Shown here piece after piece: positions 10,809 to 21,400 of a stretch of DNA of 64,000 nucleotides; the first letter of the stretch is position 1, and each line of letters begins with the position of its first letter. The DNA comes from Atriophallophorus winterbourni. Taxonomy: Eukaryota > Platyhelminthes > Trematoda > Plagiorchiida > Microphallidae. A model generated the notes under the pieces. It was given only the letters and a program-made list of their open reading frames with translations, searched no databases and was not told the DNA's origin. Made by a program: the position numbers and the translations under genes. The stretch is taken from assembly GCA_013407085.1 (NCBI GenBank), contig JACCGJ010026004.1, positions 1 through 64,000 on the forward strand, in the 5' to 3' direction.

Positions 10809-11036
10809 GTATGTATGTATGAAAGCACAAGCCTGATCCAGGAAAAGTGCCGCACAGACAGAGACTGCATGTGGGCTGAGATACTGTTAGGTTGCCCAGG
10901 CCTAGACAGATATGACAAAAGAAATGGTAGTCAGACTCCAGCGTGTTTCAGCATGCAGCTCACTACCGGTGGCCAATCAATTTAGCACGATGTTAGCCGC
11001 ACAGCAGAGAAATACTGCACGTTTGCACATCCGTAC
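10809..11036 (+). repeat. SINE-A copy, near full length
   Basis: This is the best full-length reference in the window. It starts with GTATGTATGTATGAAAGCAC, continues with CCCAGGCCTAGACAGATATG, GTAGTCAGACTCCAGCGTG and CTCACCACCGG-like CTCACTACCGGTGGCCAATC, and ends near TACTGCACGTTTGCACATCC. Confidence 0.88.
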
Positions 11037-11811
11037 TTCATAAGAAGTAAGGTAACAGGACACGATTTAGTAGGATCTGAACGTCTACCACCCTTGTAGA
11101 TGTTATTTGGTAAATGAACGTCGGAGACAAACGTCTCTGATGCTGCGTAACAAAATGGTGCATGGGTTTTGGAAATGATAGCCACCATGAGGCTCTTTTG
11201 ACGGAAATTCACAACTAGGTAAATCAGATAACTGTAAATGTTTCCTCATTGAAAAGAGTTATCGAATTTCACACCGCATCCATATGCTACATTAAAACTT
11301 CACATTTGGAAGGTGTGAAGTCTATACTAAAGAAGGGGTAGTTTAGTATGGATTATCTGATGTCGCAAGAACATGCAAGATTGAATGATTCTGACCAAAA
11401 AGCTAAAGGCTATGAAGTATACGTTCAGCAGTTCTAAAAGTCAGAATTCCATATATATCATCAAAAAGGTTTAGTGATAGGAACATCGCGCAATCTTATG
11501 ATGACCACTGTGCCTACATGCATCAGTGTATTTAAAACTTATTGTTCGCTTTACGAAATATGGCTTTTAACACAAATCATCTTCAACATTTTGTACCAAG
11601 TGACAATAAAGGAATTGATAGCGAAGCAGGCCATCAACAAGATGTGCCACCCGAAATCGTGAACCTCACCAGTTTACCAGAGCAACCGGATTTGAAGGAA
11701 CCAATCATGCACCATTGCTCCTCCGGCAGGCAAGATTTCCACCGGGTATATGAGAGTCGTTTGTGGAGGTCAACACTGGTTTGACTGTGTGAAAGACGTG
11801 TATGGTATAGT
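11037..11811. other. No feature recognised
   Basis: Open frames here are short and unconserved. I find no supported gene. Confidence 0.4.
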
Positions 11812-11990
11812 ATGAAAGCACAAGTCTGATCCAGGCAACGTGCCGCACAGTCAGACTGTCGTTTCCCATGCCTAGGCAGATGCGAGAATGATAATAGAAA
11901 TGGTAGCGAGAATCCACCATGTTTCAGCTCACTACCGATGGCCAATCAATTTAACAGTGTTTACCACAGAGCGTAGTACTGCACGATTAC
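11812..11990 (+). repeat. SINE-A copy cut by the assembly gap
   Basis: It matches the family from TATGAAAGCACAAGTCTGATC to GTAGTACTGCACGATTAC, with an internal deletion between CAGACTG and CATGCCTAGGCAG. It ends at the N run. Confidence 0.8.
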
Positions 11991-12010
11991 NNNNNNNNNN
12001 NNNNNNNNNN
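11991..12010. other. Assembly gap (20 N)
   Basis: A run of 20 N. The second copy of the 3.49-kb block begins at the very next base, so the true left border of that copy is unknown. Confidence 1.
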
Positions 12011-15000
12011 GCTCGAAATCTCCGTCTTGATGTAACCTCTCTTGGTTGTGGAATCATGTCTAAGGATTACCGGCCTCTGACCTCGAGAATCGCGAACGTC
12101 TGGTGCTACAGCAAATTCGAAATTTTACGCTTCCCATTAAAACATCCATCGTACACACATGCCCCGAGACCGGTTTCGTTTTGTTCGTACTCATCAGGTG
12201 GGGCAGTACGATCAGTATAATCGTGTCTTCAAGCAGTATAGAAATGGTTACCAAATGCGCTAGTAAAGATCTGTTGAGAGAGAGAGCGGGAAACGTCGAA
12301 AATCCGTTGATGATAACAGTCATAACAGAAATGTGGGTCGTGGATAAATTGCGTGCACACGGTTCGATTGATCACTTGTTCGGAAACATGTGTATCAAAG
12401 CACAAACCTGATGCTGGCAAAGTGCCAGCCCTAAACTAAGACACCGCCAGGTTGCCGAAGCCTCGACAGAAAGAATATAGAAATGGAAATGGTAGATAGA
12501 CTCCGGCGTGTTTCGCCATACAGTTCACTACCGGTAGCCATTCAATATACCACGGTATTAGCAGCAAGATTCAAGATTTATGGTTAAAAAGCAAATTGCT
12601 GTACAGTACCATAGGATATATGTATAAAAAATTAAAAAAATGGTTGCTGTATGATCATATCCATGTTCTTCATAGGTGGAGCAAAAATAATCCTCAATGG
12701 CGACACAGACTGAGGGAAAAGAATCTTTGGATGGACGGTAGTTCCGTGCATTAAAAAAATATACGCATCAATAGGTAGGGGCCAACGCAGTAGTTCTCAA
12801 CATAAGGTTTTGTAAACTTTGTTTAAAGATGTGCTCGTTCGCTGAGGTAACAATATCTGTCGGCAAGCTATTCCACAAGAAGCATACACGAACAGCGAAG
12901 AAGTGACGATGACAATTCAAACGTGAGTGTGGGATTTGCAGGGTCAAAGGGCGGCTGCGTGTTGGGAACCAAACTTGAAGAGGTGTTTGAGAGGGTGGGA
13001 TTTCGTGTAGATGATTCGGTGTGTCAGAGTACAGCATAAAAGTACTGCACATCCGTCCACCGTGGTGATATCTTGATTGGAACCGGGTTTCACGAACTCC
13101 GCTAAATTCTATAAGGCGGCCACATGAATTGACCGTGCTTTGTTGACACATTCTCAATTTCATCTGCTTCGAAAGAAATTAAAACCTGGTCAAAAGGGAT
13201 AGGCCTGTCTTCAATCGGGAAAAATGTGCTACCTGGTGAACAAGATGTGACACTTTGAAGTTGTCTTACTTTATCTAGACAAGTTCACAGACCCTACTCG
13301 AGGGAACGATTTCTCGTAATATTTCTCTGCTCATGTCCTCAATTCTGTCTTTCCTTCTACGCTTTTCGTGTTCGTTCTCTTGGCATCAAGTCCAAGCTAT
13401 GTTCTCACTTTATCTTCTCTCGCATACTACCTCATATTCTGTATTGTTGTCCTGTTATATTTCAGGCACTTCTTCCAAAAGACTCTGTGTTGCTCAAACA
13501 TTGTATCAGGGTTGTTTCGTGCGCGAGCTTTGTTCCTTAGTGAAATAATCTTAAAACACAAATTTTCTTCTCGCGATGGACTTGTAAACATTATTCACAA
13601 TGATATTTCTTACCCACTGCATGCAATTGCGTTAAAAGTCGAGCCTCCTCAAAGACTCGTTCTAAGTACATCACACTGCCTCCCAGAGCTTATTCACGTC
13701 GTATGTCCATTTGCATCAAGATACCTTTGTCAAAAGGAACTCCTTATGAAGCAATTCATCATCATGGACTGCATTACACAGGTAGCATGTACCGAATGCA
13801 TAGCCGCCATGGAACCCTGAAAATGTAAAATCCTAAAAGATGGGATAGGGTGGGCCTTGAATAGCTACGGATTCTATAGAAGAGTAAGCACAAACAAACA
13901 GGGAAGAGGTGCCTACACCTCGAATGGAACATGCATTCAAACAAGTTTCGTGAACGAGTAGAGCGACATCAGCATGCCAGCTTCCTTTCGGCTTTCACTG
14001 CCATGCATCATAACAAGCTTTCCTCGTCACTCCGCTTGACACCAGATCCTGTTAAGTAAGCACTTTAAGAAGATGCTAGGTCTCCACGGAACACAGTTTC
14101 GGGGACATATCCTGAAGCATGACTAACCACTGGCGTATCTAATCGCGGGGAATATCGTTATGCGTAACTTTGTACAGAAATCGTTTTGTTCTTTTAACAT
14201 CAGTCTTACGCTGGTATTTTGTCCAATTCCGAATGAAGCTTTGTCCTTCTTCTAAATACATTATAAGAGATAACTGACAGAAACAATGAAGCACTATTTT
14301 GTAGTTTTGAGATTCGCTTGTAAGAAATAGGTGTGTCTGTGTGTTTTATTCCTTATCACTTTCCTGCTTGACGATTTGGTGTTCTCTTGTTTGTTCGATT
14401 TTCATTGTGAACGTGATTAATATCGGGCATGTTGACCTTGAGGTTCAATGATGGCCCAGGAACAGAAAACGCAGGTATATGGATGCTGCGGTTGAAGCTG
14501 GATTGAGTATTATGGAGGTGTGGGGCTGTAAACACCATCTGGTCTTGTTTGACCTGACACAATTACCTCCTAAGTTGGCATAAGACGGACACGGATGTGC
14601 ATGTTGCTGCTTTAGTAGATGTTGAATTATACAGATATCCCACGACTTGCATATCGAAAATCGGTTTAGTTTATTAGGTCTCAACGGAGCTTTTCTCCAG
14701 TTACCTTTGCGGTTTTACGTACGTTCCGTAAGTGTAGCAGAGTATCCCATTGGGCATCTGAATCCTGATGACTGCAAACAGCACAAAACCGGTCGTGATG
14801 TCTGTATGATGAAAAGGCATGCAAATTTATTAATTTTTCCTTTAAGCTCATTGATTGAGTCTATCTAGATGTATGTGGGCACGTGATTGAATAGGTTGGT
14901 CATGTCAACCTAATCAAACAGAGGCTTACAAATTCAGACCTTGTTTCACATTTTTCCTCTGATTCATGACACTGTAACACCTTTATCACCTCTCTGCAGT

Positions 15001-15495
15001 GTCAAAATCTTCTGATGTCAGCGCGTGGATCACACGAACGACCAACGAACTGTGATGTCATCCCGACGAGACTCATTCCTTCGCATTTAAACTCTTCATT
15101 CGGTGCTTTCCCCATCCTTTTTCTTCACTTTTCGCTTGCTTACTTTTAAAATGTGCGCATAGTTGAGCGTAAATGTTGTCTCATGTGCAATTTAATCAAC
15201 GTCTTGATTGTTTATTTTTTTCGTTTGTTTTTCTCCATTAAGTCCAGATTGCCTCCATCATCTTCCGACAATTTCATTGTTTGATCCTGGTCGAGGTTTC
15301 ATAGCTAAAAGAACACACTTAACTTCGTGTATGTGTGTTAAACTTATTGTAGATGGGGCGACCCGTCTCGAAAGTTGGGGTCCAAGAGATCAGATTCGCA
15401 TTGGCTTCTTAGCCTTAGTGATATGGCTGAGAATCGTGTTTAAAGGTCTTGTTGTGGCCATCTTCTTGAATAATCTTGTATGTTGTCAAGTAGAG
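12011..15495 (+). repeat. Duplicated block, copy 2 (3485 bp)
   Basis: Near-identical to 5559-9051, with an 8-bp deletion near 13049 relative to copy 1. It carries the same SINE-A (12390-12567), CR1-like remnant (12768-13163), candidate exon (13466-13781), inverted RTE-2 UTR (13821-14084) and RTE-2 ORF end. At 15496 it continues into ATGATGTGCATAC, unlike copy 1. Confidence 0.95.
12768..13163 (-). pseudogene. CR1-like RT C-terminal remnant, duplicate of 6316-6720
   Basis: Same C-terminal block (RHFFAVRVCFLWNSLP). The 8-bp deletion changes the upstream frame, so the open stretch is longer than in copy 1. Confidence 0.65.
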
Positions 15496-16296
15496 ATGAT
15501 GTGCATACACTTTCCCACTATTGCAAATCTACCACAATCCCCTGATGACTGCAAAAACAGCAGAGACCGCGTTTGGAGTGTAAGTAATCTTACTGTCCCT
15601 GCCTGATTGGGTGAAAACAGCACGAAACCGGTCGTGGGGTGTGAATGACGGCAAATGAATATTTTGGTTCATGGTTATGGGTTTAACCCCATTTAACATG
15701 TGTTTGGACACACGTGATTGAACAGGTTGGTCGTACCGGCCTTATCCAACAGTGGCATACAAGCGCTACTGGTTTGTTCGAAAATGTTCTAAATTTTAGA
15801 CTAATGTTAGGAGAAAAGGTTTTTTGATACACCGTGGATAAAGGAAACACGGTTTTGATTGTGTATTTGAGGAAGCTAGACTTTTAAGAAGATCGCCATG
15901 CAGCGGATGAACAATGCTGTTTCGCGGTTATCTCAATGATAAGGAACAGAGCTTGTTCGATAAATGATTATGATAGAACGTTTGAGCAACGTAGTCTTAA
16001 AAGACGTGCCGGGAATATAGAGGGTGAAAAGTACAGAATTTGAGGTAATATACAAGAGAATGTGAAATGAGCAGGCAGCTTCGCATGAACGCCATGAGTT
16101 CGAAGACGAAAAGCGGAAATGGCGATGCCAAGAGACTTAGCATGTTTCTCTCGATAAGGTCTGTGGACTAGAGTCCAAATAATGTAAGACCAGTGCAAAA
16201 TGTTTCACGTCATTCACGACGTAGATTGATGAACTCGTGTAGCCCGTTTTACGGGATTTTAAGACAGGTTTCTCTCGTTTGATTAGGCAACGATTT
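15496..16296. other. Unassigned DNA with a diverged repeat at 15540-15780
   Basis: 15540-15780 resembles 8318-8480 (CCTGATGACTGCAAA, CAGCACGAAACCGGTCGTG, CACGTGATTGAACAGGTTGGTC). No gene is recognised in the remainder. Confidence 0.4.
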
Positions 16297-16305
16297 CACA
16301 CAAAG

Positions 16306-16385
16306 GGTTTACTGACTCTTAATCCCCAGACATTTAATCACCAAGTCACTTCATCCCCAGTCAATTAATCTTCAGTCACTTTATC
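16306..16385 (+). repeat. MULE left terminal inverted repeat
   Basis: It contains CTTAATCCCCAGACATTTAA and TCACTTCATCCCCAGTCAAT, in the same order as the reverse complement of 17930-18013. The tandem units are probable transposase binding sites (inference). Confidence 0.85.
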
Positions 16386-16489
16386 CTGTTTGATAACTTC
16401 TGAAAAATGCAGAATACGTTTAAATGAATTTATTTAGGAGAGATATTCAATTGATTTTAAAAATGTCAATCATTCCGCAGTTCAATATT

Positions 16490-16740
16490 GCTGAATTGTT
16501 CGAGATGTCCCGGCGCATATATCAGAATACTTCTTTTTCTGTTTGATAAGAACCCCAGCGCTTGCTTGAAGAACAGAGGCCGTATGCTGTCTGTAATCCT
16601 TTCGCAAACCGTTAAGAAATGTCCACGTGGTAGGATGTTGGCAAGAAAAGAGTGACTGTAATGCACGATGCCAGTCTTCTACAGCATTATTCGTTCGGGC
16701 AACAGCACTATTTGCGTCTTCATACTTATTCCAGGTTTCG
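16490..16740 (-). pseudogene. MULE transposase, C-terminal remnant
   Basis: The minus frame from 16727 downward reads YEDANSAVARTNNAVEDWHR, then ALQSLFSCQHPTTWTFLNGL and RKDYRQHTASVLQASAG. The block RTNNAVE.WH...Q......HP..W.F...L is a hallmark of MULE transposase C-termini. The frame joins the FPPETWN end of the other part exactly when the nested retroposon and one copy of its target duplication are removed. Confidence 0.8.
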
Positions 16741-17362
16741 AAGTGGATTCTGGAGAATAGCTTTCGAAGGTATTATTCGTAGTGATAGCATGCGGCGTTG
16801 TCATCATCGTTGAACGTAGGCATGATACTACCCGGTTGCCTACACCGAAGTAGGGGAGATTTCGTTTAGGTGGTCCCACCCCGAGCCTTTAGCGCGATGG
16901 CTTTACCCACAAGGCAGTGGAGCGAGAGAGGTTCGCACCTATCGGTGACCGACGAAGCGGTTCATACGCCCTTTTCTGGGAATTTCCAGTTCGGAGCCCG
17001 ATAACCCCGTTGATAGGTTGGTGACTTCAGTTTTTGCCTGTGCACCATACAATGTCCTTGGATAGGACAAGGGGCAGTGACTTTTGGAGCGGCGAGTCAC
17101 ATCCGCCGCGTCGTGATGTCATCATTGGATTTTTGTGGCTTTTTATAGGGAGAACGCTTGCCAGGCGAAAACCCACCACATCCTCAGACACCACCGCCGA
17201 ACCTTTCGCTGAGCTCGGAGAACCGAGCCCACCCAGCTGGCACCAACGTGGAGGTATTTCGGCAAGCCAGCCCTTCTCGCTTTGTACATCTCATTGTTTA
17301 TGTTGAACGGCACCATATCTGTATCAGATTGTGCAATATTATATATATATATATATATATAT
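16741..17362 (+). mobile_element. RP-T retroposon with inverted 5' part, nested in the MULE
   Basis: A 13-bp direct repeat ATTCCAGGTTTCG (16728-16740 and 17363-17375) marks the borders. About 16797-17265 is RP-T sequence in reverse orientation (reverse complement of 20114-20530). 17266-17362 is the RP-T 3' end in forward orientation (CTTTGTACATCTCATTGTTT ... GTATCAGATTGTGCAA) followed by a (TA)n tail at 17339-17363. Inverted 5' part plus direct 3' part is the structure expected from twin priming during target-primed reverse transcription. 16741-16796 is not matched in the other copies. Confidence 0.82.
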
Positions 17363-17375
17363 ATTCCAGGTTTCG

Positions 17376-17756
17376 GGTGGAAATATAGCTAGTGCAAAGT
17401 TTTCTCGTCGACCCCGAACAAAGATATGTTCAAAATAACATCACAGTTCATTCATCATCTCACTTTGAGGCATATATTCGGCTAAAATCTCAAATGTGTC
17501 GATTACATCATTCAACGGCACAAAAGCCAACGCTGGTAGTCATCTAATCATGAGGCGTAAATCATCGCTGCTTCATAATCTGCTTTCATTCCCAGTTCAC
17601 ATATTTTTCGTTGCATGGCTTGGCATAGATGAAAATAACATCCAGTCACTCTTGCGGATTGGAAGTTTGAGGGAAATGCTTCATAGCTGCACTTTCAAAG
17701 TCAGTTAAAATGAAATCTGGTGCTGCATTAATCGTTAGATGTAAGTAATCTCGCTC
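17376..17756 (-). pseudogene. MULE transposase, DDE-region remnant
   Basis: The minus frame gives APDFILTDFESAAMKHFPQT, matching the DDE-domain block around the second catalytic Asp of MULE transposases (P..I.TDFE.A...AI...FP). In-frame stops follow (for example after SNPQE). The part near 17376-17400 reads FALAIFPPETWN and joins the C-terminal remnant. Confidence 0.75.
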
Positions 17757-17929
17757 TGCACTTGTGTGCGACAAACTTACTACATCTCCAATTAATATTG
17801 CCATTATTTGATTGCTTCTCGAACCAAAACTCGTTTTCCATGTAAATTAATGTCGTTCAACCTTTGCTACTTGTACCATATCTAAGAGTCATTGCACACA
17901 TTGCAGTTCTTATCGTAAATACCTCCCCT

Positions 17930-18013
17930 GGGGATTAAGTGACTGAAGTTTAATTGACCGGGGATAAAGTAACTTGGAGATTAAGTGTCTGGCGATTAAG
18001 TGACCGGTCACCC
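17930..18013 (-). repeat. MULE right terminal inverted repeat
   Basis: Tandem 14-16 bp units GGGGATTAAGTGACTG, GGGGATAAAGTAACTTG, GATTAAGTGTCTGGC and GATTAAGTGACCGGTCACCC end at the target duplication. Confidence 0.85.
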
Positions 18014-18028
18014 CACACAAAGCAGCAT

Positions 18029-18244
18029 TTAAATGTGATTCAAAGAATCTTTTCTGTATATCGCACATCCACTAACTACGTCATCCGAGTAGTTGGAAGT
18101 GAAAGTCCTTGGTAACAATGAAGGCGCGGCCAGGTAAGAGAATAAGGGAGATAGAATCGCTCCTGGAAGCACCCGTTTTTCAATGGGAAGCAAATACGAA
18201 CTTAGCCTGTTGAGTTCAACGTATTGAGCTGAATTTGAAAACAT
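18029..18244 (-). pseudogene. Non-LTR reverse transcriptase fragment with YSDD box
   Basis: The minus frame reads EKRVLPGAILSPLFSYLAAP followed by NYSDDVVSGCA. The first block matches the GVPQGA.LSPLLF motif and the second the catalytic Y.DD box of non-LTR reverse transcriptases. The short spacing suggests an I/R1/jockey-type RT rather than CR1. Only about 70 codons remain, immediately downstream of the MULE and upstream of the TRUB2-like terminal exon. Confidence 0.5.
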
Positions 18245-18417
18245 TCACACATCCATTTAATCATTTTGGAAGGTATGGTCATTGACTTAAACCTGTCAGT
18301 GAGTTATGACACAATCCACAGAGCCTACCGCGTTTACGTAATCAAGAATTAACACATTTACTGTTGATCTGTTTATGAATCAAAGGAAAGAATCAAAAGG
18401 TTGAATACAAAATAGAT

Positions 18418-21400
18418 TTAGGAAATGGGTTTTAGAAATCGCTGCGGTTCATCGGGCGTGATCTGCATTGGATGAAGCTTTGCACAGCGGTGCAGATTCG
18501 CGAACACGTGATCATCCTGCTCCCCCGGTCTCTCCGCAGCGGCCTTTAACAAATCCATCCTCTCCTCTACGTCATCGTCGTAGGGCACGTAATCGGTTGA
18601 CGACAGGCACTCGGCGATGTACCGTGATAAGGAATCGAACGCCGACTGGGGTATTCGGCATTGTTTGAGCAGCAAGGCATCTTCGGCGGTGAGACGTCCG
18701 TGACGTACGCGTCGAATAGAGGACAAGGTTGTTGCGGTCCGCAGTTTGGGACCGAGATTGGCGACCAAATCAACGAGGAACTGGAAGGATTCTTGGGCGA
18801 CTTGGATTTCTGGGACAAGTAAGGGTGCTGGTGATGGAACATATTGAGCATGGGCAAAATAAACAATGCTGGAGTGCTTTGTAAAGCTGCTCTACTGAAC
18901 GCGTTCATCTTACTAAGACAACGCAGTATACGGTAGCTAGGTCAGAATAAAAATGATCGTATTCCCAAAGGTTTACTCTATGGTTAGTTGAAATCAGAAA
19001 GTCCACCAGAGCGTACTTGCGGTAGAAAAGAGATAAGAAGAAAGCTGTTGGCGTTGACTGCACACTTTTGATGCATTGAAAAGTGTCATCTGCAAGCTGT
19101 TGCGACGGATCGTAGATCACGCCCTCAGCGTGCGAGTAGATTTGTTTGACCGAGTACTGTCTATCGCTGCGAGAGATATTGCTGGTCACAAATCGGACTG
19201 TTTAGTCATTCCAAACACTCATCATGACCTTGTGATGTACATCCATAGTCGATACCGACTGAAGAAGGGCAACACACAAGGAGGATTGGCATCGATAAGG
19301 TTAGCTTCTTATGGTAAGATCTGTCTAGGTCTGAGCAACCTGACAGTATCTCAGCCCACGTGCAGTCTCTGACTGTGCGGCACTTTGTCTGGATCAGGCT
19401 TGTGCTTTCACATCACATCTTATGGTAAGTTGACGAGATCAAAAAAGGCCTTCAGATGTGCCTCTGGATGCTCGTTGTCTTTGAGGAGGATAAGGCAATC
19501 GAGTGCTTCGTTTCGTATACACTCACAATAAATTTGCCAGGTATATAGACTGCGTACATCTCTCGGTGCAGCTGGGGCGTGCACGAGCTGGACACATCGC
19601 TGCTGATAAGTTCGAGGAGAAAAAACACCATGTGAGGACCTCAACGATCTCGCCCAGAATACCCAAAAATCCTGGTAGTCCAACCGATGAGGACTGTTTT
19701 TCGTGGAATCTGCGCTCCTCAGATGGCGTGAATTGCATAGGCATACAAAGACAACATTTCATGGTGTCTGTACTCATCAGTTAGCATCACTTTACGCCGT
19801 GGATAAATGGAAACATATGCTTGAACTTTGATGACACTTTTATGTATGAGATTACAAGCCTGATCCAGGCAAAGTGCCGCACAGTCAGAGACTGCACGTG
19901 GGTTAAGATATTGTCAGGTTGCCCAAACATAGACAGTTAAGGGGAATGGCAGTGGAGCTCCAGCGTGAACTCGCATGCAGCTCACTACTGGTGATAATTT
20001 AGCACGGCGTTAACTGCGTTGCACGGAAGTGCTGCACGATGGCACATCCGTGCACTTTTAGACGAAAAACACTTCATTGACCTGTTTAATCACATGAAGA
20101 CATCATACACATGCGGTGGTGTCTGAGGGTGTGGTGGGTTTTCGCCTGGCAAGCGTTCTCCCTATAAAAAGCCACAAAAATCCAATGATGACATCACGAC
20201 GCGGCGGATGTGACTCGCCGCTCCAAAAGTCACTGCCCCTTGTCCTATCCAAGGACATTGTATGGTACACAGGCAAAAACTGAAGTCACCAACCTATCAA
20301 CGGTGTTATCGGGCTCCGAACTGTAAATTCCCAGGAAAGGGCGTATGAACCGCTTCGTCAGTCACCGGCCACCGATAGGTGCGAACCTCTCTCGCTCCAC
20401 TGCCTTGTGGGTAAAGGCTCGGGGTGGGACCCCCTAAACGAAATCTCCCCAACTTCGGTGTAGGCAACCGGGTAGTATCATGCCTACGTTCAACGATGCC
20501 GATGACAACGCTTTGTACCCCCTTCTCACTTTGTACATCTCATTGTTTATGTTGAACGGCACTATATCTGTATCAGATTGTGCAAATATAATAATAATAT
20601 ACACATGTGAATGCGAAGAATGGTATCTTTGAAGCCAATGGGCGCGCACACTGTGTCAGATTCACGTAGAAACCATGTACATCATGAGATAAAGGCTCAC
20701 AGTCCAACGTTACCAGAACTGATGCTTACGGAAGAGAAATGTCGGGTTACACCTTTCACGATCAATATCTAAATCTGTAGGGTACGAAACTCTGGTCACA
20801 ACATGCCGTATTCACTGCAGTCAGTAAAGAGCTACGAACGACAAGTGCTTTCCGTCGCACTGTCACGACTCGTGTTAGAATCTTAGTGAGAAATGGATGT
20901 TCAAGCTACCTCAGTGAAAGTCCATTACGTCAAACGATGCAGGCGAAAAATCTACTGTACGTATGAAAGTACAAGCTTGGATCCAGGCAAAGTGCCGCAC
21001 AGTCAGAGAAGACGCGTGAGTTAGGACCCTAACAGGTTGCTGAGCCATGGGTAGATGTGAGTGAAAATGGTAGTGAGACCGTAGATTGTGTATCTGCATG
21101 CAGCTCCGTATATTTGATAAATCAAATTAAATCAACAAAAATTTTATGGATATTTACATCGAGAACATTTACGTCCGGGAGGAGTAAATTTGGTTGCAAT
21201 TGTGTAAAGACGCTGCTCACAAGGTCAACCAACTCAGATCTGTTTGGTTTTACTGCCCTACATATCTCCGTGATGATCCCCCGCAAAGCACCAGGCTACT
21301 GAGCCTGAACTGATGCGAATTTCGATTTGCGAGGAAAACCGCCAGGCAAAATAATAAATCCAGTAACCAAATGTATCCGGCAGCAAGAAAAGTTTATTAT

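Larger units (their letters stand above)
16297..18022 (-). mobile_element. Mutator-like (MULE) DNA transposon, decayed, with target duplication
   Basis: The 9-bp direct repeat CACACAAAG flanks the element (16297-16305 and 18014-18022), so the element is 16306-18013. Its ends are inverted repeats of about 75-80 bp (16306-16385 and 17930-18013). Each is built of roughly five 14-16 bp units of the form GATTAAGTGACTGGG. The minus strand carries two transposase remnants (see 16490-16740 and 17376-17756). A 9-bp duplication and long ends with repeated motifs fit the MULE superfamily. A 622-bp retroposon is nested inside. Confidence 0.85.

Noticed and set aside
16883..16945. tRNA-like A and B boxes (TTAGCGCGATGG and GGTTCGCACC) with tRNA-like spacing
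   Set aside because: They lie in the inverted part of the RP-T retroposon, antisense to its direction as fixed by the tail and target duplication, and the B box has a mismatch at a key position. No tRNA fold closes around them.
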